A stretch of 64,000 nucleotides of DNA from CAVORB01 sp963736235 (lineage in GTDB: Bacteria > Pseudomonadota > Gammaproteobacteria > Chromatiales > Chromatiaceae). The DNA is taken from the NCBI GenBank assembly GCA_963736235.1, contig CAVTOR010000004.1, forward strand, positions 75,126 to 139,125. The letters run 5' to 3'. This document shows positions 1 to 9,024 of the stretch, one piece after another. Both the position numbers and the translations under genes were made by a program. The notes under the pieces were generated by a model, which saw nothing but the letters and a program-made list of their open reading frames with translations, made no database searches and had not been told where the DNA came from. Position 1 is the first letter of the stretch. The number at the start of each line of letters is the position of its first letter.

Positions 1-1406
1 CTGGCCTTGTCTCGTGCGATGAGTTCTTCGTAGTCATAGGCGCGCCAGCGACCGTTCTCTCCCGCCTCACCGCCGCCAGGACCCTTCGTGTTTCCCTCCC
101 CCTGGCCAGAGGGAGGGCTAGGGAGGGGGTCGTTGCCAGGCGACCAGGTCGCTTGGCGGTCATGCCGGTTCTGCGGGTGATAGCACTTCACGAAGTCGTC
201 CAGGTCCTCGCGCTTCAGCGGGTTGGTCTTGAGGGTGAAGTGCATGTTCGTGCGCAGGTCGTAGATCCACAGCTTGCGGGTCCACGGGGTTTCGGAGGCC
301 GGCTTCTTGTCGAAGAACAGCACGTTGGCCTTCACGCCCTGGGCGTAGAACAGGCCGGTGGGCAGGCGCAGCAGGGTGTGGACGTCGCATTCGTGCAGCA
401 ATTTGCGGCGGATGGTCTCGCCGGCGCCGCCTTCGAACAGGACGTTGTCCGGCACCACGACGGCGGCGCGGCCGTTGACCTTGAGCAGGGTCTTGATGTG
501 CTGGACGAAGTTGAGCTGCTTGTTGGAGGTCGTGGCCCAGAAGTCGTCGCGCTCGACGGTGTCGCGCTCCTTGCTGACCTTGCCGCCCTCGCCGACGATG
601 GTGGTGCCGCTCTTCTTGCCGAAGGGCGGATTGGCCAGGATCAGGTCGAAGCGATCGCCAGGATCCGCCGCCAGGGAGTCACCCACCACGATGGGTTCGA
701 ACTCCTGGTTGCCGATGCCGTGCAGCAGCATGTTCATGGCGCATAGGCGCGCGGTGCTTTGCACCAGTTCCCAGCCTTTGAAGGATTCGGCCTGGAGCTT
801 CTTCTTCTGCGGCCGGGTCATGTTGGGGTAGTGGTCGACCAGGTACTGATGCGCCGCGAGCAGGAAGCCGCCGGTGCCGCAGGCCGGGTCGGCGATGGTC
901 TCGCCGGGCTCCGGGGCCATGACATCGACCATGGCCTGGATCAGCGCGCGCGGGGTGAAGTACTGGCCGGCGCCGGACTTGGTGTCCTGGGCGTTCTTCT
1001 CCAGCAGCCCCTCGTAGGCATCCCCCTTCACGTCGGCGCTCATGACCGACCAGTTTTCTTTGTCGATCAGGTCCACCAGCAGGCGCCGCAGCTTGGCCGG
1101 GTCCTGGAACTTGTTCTGGGCCTTGTTGAAGATCAGGCCGAGCAGCCCCTTTTCCTTGCCCAGCGCGTCGAGCGCATGGCGGTAGTGGTCGAACAGCTCG
1201 TCGCCATCCTGCTTGATGAGGCTGGACCAACTGTACTGCGACGGCACGATGCTGGGCTGATGATACGGCGCCTGGGTGCGCTCGTCGGCCATCTTGAGGA
1301 ACAGCAGGTAGGTGAGCTGTTCGACGTAGTCGCCGTAGCTCATGCCGTCGTCGCGGAGAACGTTGCAGTAGTTCCAGAGCTTCTGAACGATCGCTGCGCC
1401 GCTCAT
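1..1406 (-). CDS. hsdM: Type I restriction-modification system methyltransferase subunit HsdM (3' end outside the window)
   Basis: N6-adenine DNA methyltransferase subunit of a type I R-M complex. Reading starts at the ATG at 1406, which overlaps the hepT stop as ATGA, so the two are translationally coupled. An N-terminal helical HsdM domain is followed by the SAM-binding motif DPACGTGGF near residue 170 and the catalytic motif NPPF near residue 258. The frame stays open to the left edge, so the C-terminus is missing. Near residues 425-450 the protein carries about 25 extra Pro/Gly-rich residues (PLPSPPSGQGEGN and following) that interrupt an otherwise normal family sequence ending in RWRAYDYEEL. 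They are encoded by a G/C palindromic repeat at about 82-134 and keep the frame. The call is firm; whether the insert is tolerated is unknown. Confidence 0.93.
   Translation of the reverse strand, partial: MSGAAIVQKLWNYCNVLRDDGMSYGDYVEQLTYLLFLKMADERTQAPYHQPSIVPSQYSWSSLIKQDGDELFDHYRHALDALGKEKGLLGLIFNKAQNKFQDPAKLRRLLVDLIDKENWSVMSADVKGDAYEGLLEKNAQDTKSGAGQYFTPRALIQAMVDVMAPEPGETIADPACGTGGFLLAAHQYLVDHYPNMTRPQKKKLQAESFKGWELVQSTARLCAMNMLLHGIGNQEFEPIVVGDSLAADPGDRFDLILANPPFGKKSGTTIVGEGGKVSKERDTVERDDFWATTSNKQLNFVQHIKTLLKVNGRAAVVVPDNVLFEGGAGETIRRKLLHECDVHTLLRLPTGLFYAQGVKANVLFFDKKPASETPWTRKLWIYDLRTNMHFTLKTNPLKREDLDDFVKCYHPQNRHDRQATWSPGNDPLPSPPSGQGEGNTKGPGGGEAGENGRWRAYDYEELIARDKA
94..117. repeat. G/C-rich palindromic repeat element, copy A (inside hsdM)
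   Basis: Near-perfect hairpin with arms of the type CCCTCCC and GGGAGGG, flanked by more C-rich and G-rich sequence (about 82-134). The same consensus occurs twice more in this operon (about 3900 and 4446-4500). Here it adds amino acids to HsdM in frame. Short palindromes of this kind are common intergenic repeats in proteobacteria; lying inside a gene is less usual. Confidence 0.7.
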
Positions 1407-1753
1407 GGCTCGTCCTCCGGCTCAGGCGGCACCAACGGGCGGATCTTCTCGATCAGGGCCGGCAAATTCCTATCGACGACATCCCACACGACCTCCAGGC
1501 TGACCTTGCTGTAGCCGTGGATCAGCCGGTTGCGCATCCCGATCATCTGCTTCCAAGGCACCTCCGGGTGCTGTGATCGGTAACCGTCGGACACCTGGCT
1601 TGCCGCCTCGCCGACGATCTCAAGCGCCCGCACCACCGCGTTCTGGTGCAGCTTGCTGTGCCGGAATGCCTCGAAATCCAGACCCGACACGAACTCCCGT
1701 GCATCGGAGGCCGCGATCAGCATATCGAGCAGCAGTGCCTCATCCCGCCACAT
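1403..1753 (-). CDS. hepT: HepT-like HEPN ribonuclease toxin (DUF86)
   Basis: 116-residue HEPN-domain protein. It carries the family RNase motif R-X4-H-X-Y as RNRLIHGY at residues 74-81, with Arg74, His79 and Tyr81 all present, so the active site looks intact. HepT toxins cleave RNA or tRNA and are neutralised by a minimal nucleotidyltransferase (MntA) that AMPylates the Tyr of this motif. The partner mntA lies immediately upstream and overlaps the hepT start by 14 bp. The hepT stop overlaps the hsdM start as ATGA. The pair therefore sits inside the R-M operon between hsdS and hsdM. Family assignment is strong; toxicity is inferred. Confidence 0.9.
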   Translation of the reverse strand: MWRDEALLLDMLIAASDAREFVSGLDFEAFRHSKLHQNAVVRALEIVGEAASQVSDGYRSQHPEVPWKQMIGMRNRLIHGYSKVSLEVVWDVVDRNLPALIEKIRPLVPPEPEDEP

Positions 1754-2057
1754 AGACCGGCTCCAGGTCGGCGAGGATATGACGACGGCGAATGTAGTTG
1801 CGGCTCTGCTCCACGGCGTCCCGCGTGACGAGATCGACCTCGCGCCCGAAGATCTCCCTCAACTCCTCCTCCATCGAAACCATCTCGAACAACCCGGGCT
1901 CGGCGTCTTCCGCAGGCTCGACGAGCACATCCACATCGCTTTCCGGCCCGAAATCCGCACGTACGGCAGACCCGAACAGGGAGAGACGGCGAATCCGATG
2001 CCGCTGGCAGAACTCCACGAGGGCGTCGCGGGAGACCTCCAGTGCAGGGTTGATCAT
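1740..2057 (-). CDS. mntA: MntA-type minimal nucleotidyltransferase antitoxin
   Basis: 105-residue protein starting MINPALEV, with an AGGA ribosome-binding site 8 bases upstream of the ATG at 2057. Longer in-frame starts would overlap the hsdS 3' end and give an unrelated basic extension. The pol-beta nucleotidyltransferase motif GS-X10-DXD is present: Gly29-Ser30, then DVD at residues 41-43. MntA antitoxins transfer AMP to the active-site Tyr of HepT. The gene overlaps hepT by 14 bp, the usual layout of a HEPN/MNT toxin-antitoxin pair. It begins 76 bp after the end of hsdS on the same strand. Confidence 0.9.
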   Translation of the reverse strand: MINPALEVSRDALVEFCQRHRIRRLSLFGSAVRADFGPESDVDVLVEPAEDAEPGLFEMVSMEEELREIFGREVDLVTRDAVEQSRNYIRRRHILADLEPVYVAG

Positions 2058-2133
2058 GCGTTCGTTCCTAGCCGGTTTTGACGTCGTCCGATCGGCTGCG
2101 GCCGTCTCCGGACATTCACGCGATGTTCGGCCA

Positions 2134-3697
2134 TCACGGCGCCACCTCGCAACAGGGGAGGTCGGCGGAAACGCCTGGCACATCGAGCACATCTGCCGGA
2201 GCTTTGGGATTGTCCTGGACACTAAGCTCGCCCGAGAATGCCTTGCGCAGGATCGACTGGCGCAGGCGTTCCGCGCGCTTGAGGTCGGCGTCGACCTGGG
2301 TTTCGGTTTCGCGGATCAGGGAGAGATGGCGGTCGACTTCGGTGACGCGAAGTCACGCTCGGTGATCGACGGAAGCGGAATTCGAATGGCTCGAATTCTT
2401 TCCTGGCCAATGTTCCTCATTGATTCTTGGTTGCCCGTGGCAAGGCGCTCAATCTCGGCTCTGCCATGCATGCTCCGAAGCACATACAGCACCCACTCAT
2501 CGAATCCGCCGAGTAACTCAAAGCGAAGAATCTTATCGCTCAGCATGACATTTCGATTCACTTCTTTGGCGATGACGCAAGCGCCGACAAGCTCGATCGA
2601 GTATTTGCGCGACTGAAAAGAAAATCGCCCTTTCGAACGAACAAGTTCTCGCTGATCGGGCTGCCGTCCAAACACGGTCTTACTCTCTGCTTCATCGAAC
2701 TCACCCCAAGTCACAGCACTGACCTTCACGACCCCAACTTCCTCTTCGCGCGGTGGCCGCTCTTCACACTTGAAGCTTTTTCCAGCTTCGATACCCAAAA
2801 GAACAGATCCAAGCGTTGTCCATATCCAACCTCCGGCAATTCGGGAAGATCGGCGGTATCGGGCGCGGTGGGCTCCTTGTACTTCGCCTTCCACTTGTCG
2901 TTCTTCGGCGCTTTGCCTTTGGCTTCCATCTTCGCCAGTTCGGCTTCTTCCCATTTCGCGCGGCGTTCGGCGAGGATGCGGTCGAGGAGCTTGCTGGCCG
3001 GTTCGACGTCTGGATGGGCCTTGCGCCATTCTTCGGTGAGCTTGCCTTCTACGGCGGCTTTTAGGACGGCGGCTTTGTAGCGTTTGAGGTTGGCCTTTAC
3101 GCGCTTGAGGTTGGCGACGGCTTCGTCGAGGCGGGAGAATTGCTTTTCGATTTCCGCGACGATGCGTTTTTGTTGCTTGCGCGGCGGCAGCGGCAACAGG
3201 ATCTTAGCCAGATTTTTCGCGAGATTCTCTTCCTTGAACTGCCGCTCGCAGTGCTGCGACAGCGCTACGGAACGCTAGCGCGTCACGAAATTCATAATCA
3301 GCGAATTGGTTCGAAGCTTTCTGGGCCAGAACGACAGATCGCCACATCTACGACAGTTACTGCGTTCGGTATCGCCGGAGGAAGTACATGCTTGCCCAGC
3401 GGATCCGGCATTCGCGCTATGAGGATATCGCCACGTTCCAGAAACGTGCAATTGGTGCAACGGCACTTGATTGCGTCAGGAACGAGACGATTTATCACGA
3501 TAACAACCATCGTTAACGTCAGCCATACTGAGTTAGTCGTACGTCACCGTCTTGGATCTGGATCCTTCACTTGCAACCCAATCGCCATCGACGAAAGACA
3601 CCATTCGGACCGACATGTCCGCAATTGGGCAAGTGACCACCCATCAGGAAGATCCTCTGCTGGGATAGTCAAGTCTGGCTCAGACTGTCTTGATCAC
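2134..3697 (-). pseudogene. hsdS: Type I R-M specificity subunit HsdS, multiply frameshifted
   Basis: Target-recognition subunit in pieces. Recognisable segments lie in different frames. An N-terminal piece reads TIPAEDLPDGWSL, followed by TRD1 fragments such as FLERGDILIARMPDPLGK. The central conserved helical region (EIEKQFSRLDEAVANLKR) and spacer form an open stretch of about 156 codons at 2726-3196. A second target-recognition domain begins WIWTTLGSVLLG at about 2826, one base out of frame. A C-terminal conserved helix with EVDRHLSLIRET follows another shift near 2353 and ends at the TGA at 2134. At least five frame changes are needed, most of them in TRD1. The likely start overlaps the hsdR stop as GTGA. 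As read, no functional HsdS can be made. Confidence 0.85.
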
Positions 3698-3899
3698 GCA
3701 GCCAAGCTCTCATTCAGTTCTTCAATGATCGTATTCAGCTCATCGCCGAATATCTGATAGACCTTTCCCAACCCGCCTTCTTGGGAGAACGGGGCATATT
3801 CGAAATCATCCGGCTCGATACCCAGGTTCGCGGCGATGTGATCCCGAATCATCTCCAGCCAGTGCATTTGTTCGGGTGTGCAGTCTGACCCCTACCTTG

Positions 3900-3919
3900 C
3901 CCTCCCTCTTGGGGGAGGG
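3900..3919. repeat. G/C-rich palindromic repeat element, copy B (inside hsdR)
   Basis: Hairpin with arms CCCTCCC and GGGAGGG around a CTTG-like loop, embedded in about 45 extra bases (3883-3930). It splits the hsdR coding sequence between AWLAQQ and HWLEMI and changes the frame by one base. Confidence 0.7.
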
Positions 3920-4445
3920 TTCTGTATTGTTGTGCCAGCCAGGCATTGAAGTTGGCCTGCACCCGCTCCGGGAACGGGATCAGCTCGTTGTCCTGGTGGA
4001 TGGCGAAGCGCACCAGAGACACCAGGTCGGTAAGGATGCGTCGGCCGCCGGCGCCCTTGACCTTGGTCTTTTCCAGCGCGGCATAGGCCTGCCATAGCTG
4101 GGATTCGGTCCACAGGTTGGGCGGGGCCTGGATCTGGTCGGCCAGTTCCTTGATGTCGTCGAAGCTCAGGCGGGCCTTGTAGGGCTTGCTGTACAGGATC
4201 TGCAGGGCGGTGATCTCGTCCTTGTGGTCTTCGATGAACTGCTCGAAGGACTGGACGACGCCCCTGGCGCGGTCGGCGGCGTCGGCGCTGAAGCCGGCCT
4301 CGATGACCTCGTCCTGGCTGACGTGGTCGATGGTGATCTCGTTTTTCTTCTTCACCTCGACCAGCAGCTCGCGCAGCTTGGGGTCGTGCAGGGGTTTGAC
4401 GGCTTCGTGGATCAGCTTTCTGCGGGCTCTTCACCCCCACCCTCG

Positions 4446-4500
4446 CCCTCCCCCTGAGGGGGAGGGGATTGGTAGATTGCCCTCCCCTTGGGCGGGGAGG
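4446..4500. repeat. G/C-rich palindromic repeat element, copy C (double hairpin inside hsdR)
   Basis: Two adjacent hairpins, 4446-4467 (arms CCCTCCCCC and GGGGGAGGG) and about 4480-4500, within an insert of roughly 75 bp. Read on the minus strand the insert encodes a Pro/Gly-rich tail and an in-frame TGA at 4433-4431 that truncates HsdR. Confidence 0.7.
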
Positions 4501-6749
4501 CGGTCTGGGTCGAGAGCTTCGAGGATGCGGCGGCTGAGGTCTTTGGCACCGTAGCCGCCGGATGCTTGTCGAATGCGCTTGTCGTCGTCTTCGCTCAGGC
4601 GGTGTTCCATGCGGGCCAGGCGGCCGGCGATGGAGGTGAGCACGGCCTCTTCGGTGTTGCCGAAGCTGACGGCCTGCAGCAGCTTTTCGAAGGAGACCGC
4701 CGGCTTCTTCTCCATGGGCTTGGAGTCGGTCTTGTCCTGCTCGCAGACGCCGACGGCATCGACGATGACGAAGTGGTCCTTGGCTGCGGCGTCCGGGGTG
4801 ACGGCCTTGAGGTCGTCGTTCTTGATGACCCGCACGCCGCGGCCCTTCATCTGCTCGAAAAACGATCTGGACTTTACGCTGCGCATGAAGACCACGATCT
4901 CCACCGGCTTGATGTCGGTGCCGGTGGCGATCATGTCCACGGTGACGGCGATGCGCGGGAAGTAGCTGTTGCGGAAGGCCTTGATCAGCTCTTGCGGCGT
5001 GGCGCCGGTGGTGCGGTAGGTGATCTTCTGGGCGAAGTCGTTACCCTTGCCGAATTCCTCGCGCAGGATCTCGACGATGTTCTCGGCGTGGTTGTCGTCC
5101 TTGGCGAAGAACAGGGTCTTGGGGACCTCGGTGCGGCCGGGGAAGATCTCGGTGAACAGCTTGTCGCGGAAGGTGCGCACCACTGTGCGGATCTGGTCCG
5201 GGGTGACCACGTCGCGGTCGAGCTGCTTGGCCTGATATTCCAGGTCTTCGTCCAGTGCCTGCCAGCGCTTTTCGCGGGTCTCGCGGTCCTGCTGTTCGAC
5301 GTAGTAGCCGGCCTCGACCTTGGAGCCGCCCTCGGTGATCTGGGTCTTGATGCGGTAGACGTCGTAGTTGACGTTGACGCCGTCGGCCACGGCCTGCTCG
5401 TGGGGGTATTCCATGACCAGGTTCTGGTGGAAGAAGCCGAAGGTCTGCTTGTTGGGCGTGGCGGTCAGGCCGACCAGGTAGGCGTCGAAGTATTCGAGCA
5501 CCTGCGCCCAGAGGTTGTAGATGGAGCGGTGACATTCGTCGGTGACGATGATGTCGAAGGTCTCGATGGGGATGGCCGGGTTGTATTCGATAGGCGGCTG
5601 TTCCTTGAACAGGCTTTCCAGGCCCTGCACGGACGTCTCATCGTCTTCCGGCGGCAGCTCCCTGCCCCTGAGCATGGAGTACATGCGCTGGATGGTGCAG
5701 ATGCAGACCCGCGCCGTGGTGTCGAGGGTGTTGCTGCTCAGGCGCTGGACGATGTACTCCTCGCTGAACTTGAAGTTGTTGTAGGGCGAGACGTACTGCT
5801 GGAATTCCTTGAGGGTCTGGTCGCCCAGGTTGCCGCGATCGACAAGGAAAAGGATGCGCCTCGCACGGGCGAACTTGAGCAGCCGGTAGGCCATGACGAT
5901 CGCAAGCAGCGTCTTGCCCGAGCCGGTCGCCATCTGCACCAAGGCGCGTTGGCGGTTGTCGCGCAAGGACTGCTCGATGTTCGCTATAGCCCGGGGCTTG
6001 GGCGGCCAGAGGCGGTCCGCCAAGGGTGGCATGTCCCGCAGGCGGTCGAGGAAGGTCCGGGGCCGGCCGGTATAGGCCGGAGCCGCCTCGGCGACCTTGT
6101 CCAGGGGCTCGGCGACGTCTCCCCAGGCGATGTCGAGCAGCTCGGCGAGGTGCTCGGGTCGGTGGAATGCGAAGACCGGCCGGGCGCGGGGCTGGGGGTC
6201 GAGGCTGTTGGTGAAGCGGGTCTCGACGCCGGTGGACTGGTAAGCGAAGGGCAGGGGACGCGCCCAGGCGGGGAGGAAGGGCGGGAGGCCGTCCGTGTAC
6301 TTGTCGGACTGAATCTCCACGCCGCTCAGGGTGTGACCCCATTTCTTGGCCTCGACGACGCCCGCCGCTCTTCCATCCACGTAGAGCAGGTAGTCGGCGG
6401 TGCCGTGGCCGGCCAGGAGCGGGAATTCGCGGACGGCGACGCCCCTCGCGCCGGTGATGCAGGCGGAGGCCGGGTCCTGGACCTGCCATCCGGCGCTGGT
6501 CAGGAGCGCGTCGATGCGCTCGCGGGCGATCTGTTCGGGGTTCGGCATTCCTGCGCGCTGTCGGACCGGGGCAACGCTGCGAGGCTAGCACAATCTCTCC
6601 CCGCGCGCCGCTGCCCTGGGACAAGCTCGGGCAAGCCTTCAGGATGGAAGCGCGGCGCGGGATGCGCCATGCCCCGACAGTCGTGAAGCGGCTATCGCAC
6701 CCGTATCAGCTACCGGATGGGCACAACACGCCGAGTTCCGCGCTCCTGC

Positions 6750-7829
6750 TCAACGGTTGCAGCGAACCCGACCCCGTTTTTCGAGGTAGCGCTGGTGGTA
6801 GTCCTCCGCCGGATAGAAGGCCGTGGCGGGGACGATCTCGGTGACGATGGGGCGGCGGAAGCCTCCCGCGTGGCGTTCGAGTGATTCGCGGGCGGCGGCC
6901 TGCTGCTCGGGAGTGTGGAACAGGATGAGGCTTCGGTATTGGGTGCCGACATCCGGGCCCTGGCGGTTGGGTGTCGTCGGGTCGTGCTCCTTCCAGAAGA
7001 TCGAGAGCAAGTCGTCGTACGAGATCACCGCCGGGTCGTATTCCACCTGTACGACCTCGGCGTGGCCGGTGCCGCCGCTCGAGACCTTGCGATAGCTGGG
7101 GTCCGGGGTGTTGCCCCCGGCGTAGCCGACCTTGGTGCCGAGCACGCCATCGAGGGCGCAGAAGTCCGCCTCGGCGCCCCAGAAGCAGCCCATGCCGAAG
7201 GTGGCGAGGGCGGTCCGTGGCTTGTCGGCCTTGGTTTTCGTCTCTCCGCGGAACAGGGCCAGGTACTCCCCGTAGCCCTCGATCTCGAGCTCCGCAACGG
7301 GGATGAACCGCAGCGCCGCCGAGTTGACGCAGTAGCGCAGACCGGTCGGGGCTGGACCATCGTCAAAAACATGGCCGAGGTGGGAGTCGCCGAAGCGGGA
7401 GCGAACCTCGGTGCGGGTCATCCACAGCTTGCGGTCCTCGTGCTCGACGATCAGGTCCGGCTCCAGGGGTGAATGGAAGCTCGGCCAGCCGGTGCCGGAG
7501 TCGTACTTCTCGCGGGAGCTGAACAAGGGCTCGCCGGAGACTACGTCGACGTAGATGCCGTCCTCTTTGTTGTCCCAGTAGGCGTTGCGGTAGGGGGGCT
7601 CAGTGCCTTCTTCCTGGGTCACCTCGTACTGCAAAGGGTCGAGACGGCGCTTGATCTCTTCCTGCGCAGGTCGCTGCCAACGTTCGGCGTCTGCCTTGGT
7701 GGCGCAGGACCGCTTTGCGTTGGCGACGGAGTCAGATGCCAGGGCGGTGTGCGACGTTGTCGTCGCCGTCAGTGCCAGGGCGGCGAGCAGAGAGGCGAAG
7801 ATGCTCAAGAGAGGGGTATTTCTCGTCAT
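6750..7829 (-). CDS. msrBA: Periplasmic bifunctional methionine sulfoxide reductase, MsrB-MsrA order
   Basis: 359-residue fusion that reduces both R- and S-methionine sulfoxide. The chosen start, MTRNTPLLSIFASL, gives a clean Sec signal peptide (cleavage near ALAS-DS); longer in-frame starts lack one. The MsrB domain covers about residues 55-195. It has the catalytic Cys167 in RYCVNSAAL but no zinc-binding CxxC pairs (IYVDVVSGEP where zinc forms have CxxC). The MsrA domain follows with catalytic Cys215 in GMGCFWGAE and a C-terminal CNR that could hold the resolving cysteine. The gene stands alone and diverges from prk. Export predicts repair of oxidised periplasmic proteins. The gene symbol reflects the domain order. 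Confidence 0.93.
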   Translation of the reverse strand: MTRNTPLLSIFASLLAALALTATTTSHTALASDSVANAKRSCATKADAERWQRPAQEEIKRRLDPLQYEVTQEEGTEPPYRNAYWDNKEDGIYVDVVSGEPLFSSREKYDSGTGWPSFHSPLEPDLIVEHEDRKLWMTRTEVRSRFGDSHLGHVFDDGPAPTGLRYCVNSAALRFIPVAELEIEGYGEYLALFRGETKTKADKPRTALATFGMGCFWGAEADFCALDGVLGTKVGYAGGNTPDPSYRKVSSGGTGHAEVVQVEYDPAVISYDDLLSIFWKEHDPTTPNRQGPDVGTQYRSLILFHTPEQQAAARESLERHAGGFRRPIVTEIVPATAFYPAEDYHQRYLEKRGRVRCNR

Positions 7830-8142
7830 GTCGTATTCGGCTCTGAGATGGGTTGAAAACGTGGTGCAGCCGGGGTCTGCATGGTTTGGCCCCGGCGCGT
7901 AGGTCAGGTTCCGCGATGCGTCGTCTAGCGGCGTGAATAAAACCTCCTTACACTGAGGGGCGAAGGCCGGGGGTTCCGGCCTAGTCACCTGAGAGTAACA
8001 AGGCGGGATTTGCGCCGCCGTCGCAGACTAACCCTTTCCCCGCTGGTTGCAGGATGTTGGCCCGAGCAACGGGGCCGGCGGGGGCTGGTGCTGTCCAGGC
8101 GAGTCGACCCGCTACATAACAGACCAGACGAGGAGCCGCATC
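7830..8142. other. Divergent intergenic region msrBA / prk with a GC hairpin
   Basis: 313 bases between divergent genes. A perfect 7-bp stem, AGGCCGG and CCGGCCT around a G/T loop, lies at 7963-7983. It lacks a T-run, so it is not a clear intrinsic terminator. An AT-richer stretch at 7935-7952 could hold promoter elements, but no strong -35/-10 pair was identified. Confidence 0.35.
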
Positions 8143-9024
8143 ATGTCAAGAAAGCACCCAATCGTGGCCGTGACGGGGTCGTCCGGCGCAGGCACAAGCA
8201 CCGTCAAGGACGCCCTTCAGCACATCTTCAATCGCGTCGGTGCCCGCGCCGTCTTTGTCGAGGGCGACAGCTTTCACCGCTACGATCGCAAGCAGATGAA
8301 GAAGGAGCTTGCCAAGGCCAAGAAGGAAGGTCGGAACCTAAGCCATTTCGGGCCCGAGGGAAACCTGTTCGACAAGCAGCTCGAGGTCTTCCACAGGTAC
8401 AGTGAGACCGGGACCGGCGAGATCCGGCACTACATCCACAACGAGCAAGAGGCGGTCCTTTACGGCTCGCCGCCCGGTACCTTCACGGAGTGGGAGGCCA
8501 TCCCGTCCGATACGGACTTGTTGTTCTACGAAGGTCTGCATGGGGGGGTGGTGACGCCGGAGATCGATATGGCCAAGGAGGTCGACCTGCTGATCGGGGT
8601 CTGTCCCACCATCAATCTGGAGTGGGTGCAGAAGATTAGCCGCGACACCGCCGAGCGGGGCTACACGCCCGAGGACGTCAAGGATGTGATCTATCGGCGC
8701 ATGTACGACTACATGCACTACATCCTGCCCCAGTTTTCCCACACCAACATCAACTTCCAGCGCATCCCGCTGACCGATACCTCCAATCCGTTCTGTGCCA
8801 CCGGCATTCCCACCGCGGATCAGAGCCTGGTGATGATCCATTTCCTGTCGCCCAAGCCGAGCGTGGAGTACAAGATCAATCTCAAGGGGCTGATCGAGGG
8901 GGCCATGCTGACCGGGTTCAACACGCTGGTGATCCCCGGAGGCAAGATGATGTATGCGATGGAACTGATCCTGACCCAGACCATCGTCGACCTCATGAAA
9001 CGGAGGGGACACCTGGAGGGATGA
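8143..9024 (+). CDS. prk: Phosphoribulokinase, proteobacterial class
   Basis: 293-residue cytosolic kinase converting ribulose-5-phosphate to ribulose-1,5-bisphosphate for RuBisCO in the Calvin-Benson cycle. The P-loop GSSGAGTST lies at about residues 12-20, followed by GDSFHRYDR and the acidic FYEGLHGG segment. The length of about 290 residues is typical of the octameric proteobacterial enzyme, not the longer plant or cyanobacterial type. The start ATG follows GAGGAGCCGCATC, whose GAGGAG is a good ribosome-binding site. An upstream in-frame start would add an unrelated leader. No RuBisCO genes are next to it, so prk stands apart from a cbb operon here. It is direct evidence for autotrophic potential. 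Confidence 0.96.
   Translation: MSRKHPIVAVTGSSGAGTSTVKDALQHIFNRVGARAVFVEGDSFHRYDRKQMKKELAKAKKEGRNLSHFGPEGNLFDKQLEVFHRYSETGTGEIRHYIHNEQEAVLYGSPPGTFTEWEAIPSDTDLLFYEGLHGGVVTPEIDMAKEVDLLIGVCPTINLEWVQKISRDTAERGYTPEDVKDVIYRRMYDYMHYILPQFSHTNINFQRIPLTDTSNPFCATGIPTADQSLVMIHFLSPKPSVEYKINLKGLIEGAMLTGFNTLVIPGGKMMYAMELILTQTIVDLMKRRGHLEG

Larger units (their letters stand above)
3694..6548 (-). pseudogene. hsdR: Type I R-M restriction subunit HsdR, interrupted by palindromic elements
   Basis: DEAD-type DNA translocase and endonuclease subunit. The first 705 codons (6548-4431) are intact. They contain a PD-(D/E)XK nuclease region with VVEAKKWG, Walker A ATGSGKT and a DECH box. A palindromic repeat at about 4430-4505 then ends the frame at a TGA (4433-4431). 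The same frame resumes with the helical C-terminal domain (KLRELLVEVKKKNEIT and on). A second element at about 3883-3930 shifts the frame by one base, after which the conserved C-terminus (HWLEMIRDHIA to ESLAA) runs to the TGA at 3694. Both lesions coincide with the repeats, which supports real insertional decay. A truncated 705-residue product could still be made. Confidence 0.9.

Noticed and set aside
4488..6686. Long open frame (732 codons) on the plus strand opposite hsdR
   Set aside because: Antisense shadow of a GC-rich gene; repeats of Val/Leu/Asp/Gly-rich low complexity, no motif; hsdR on the other strand is clearly the gene.
7963..7983. Riboswitch upstream of msrBA or prk
   Set aside because: A single short hairpin with no match to a riboswitch core that I could recognise.
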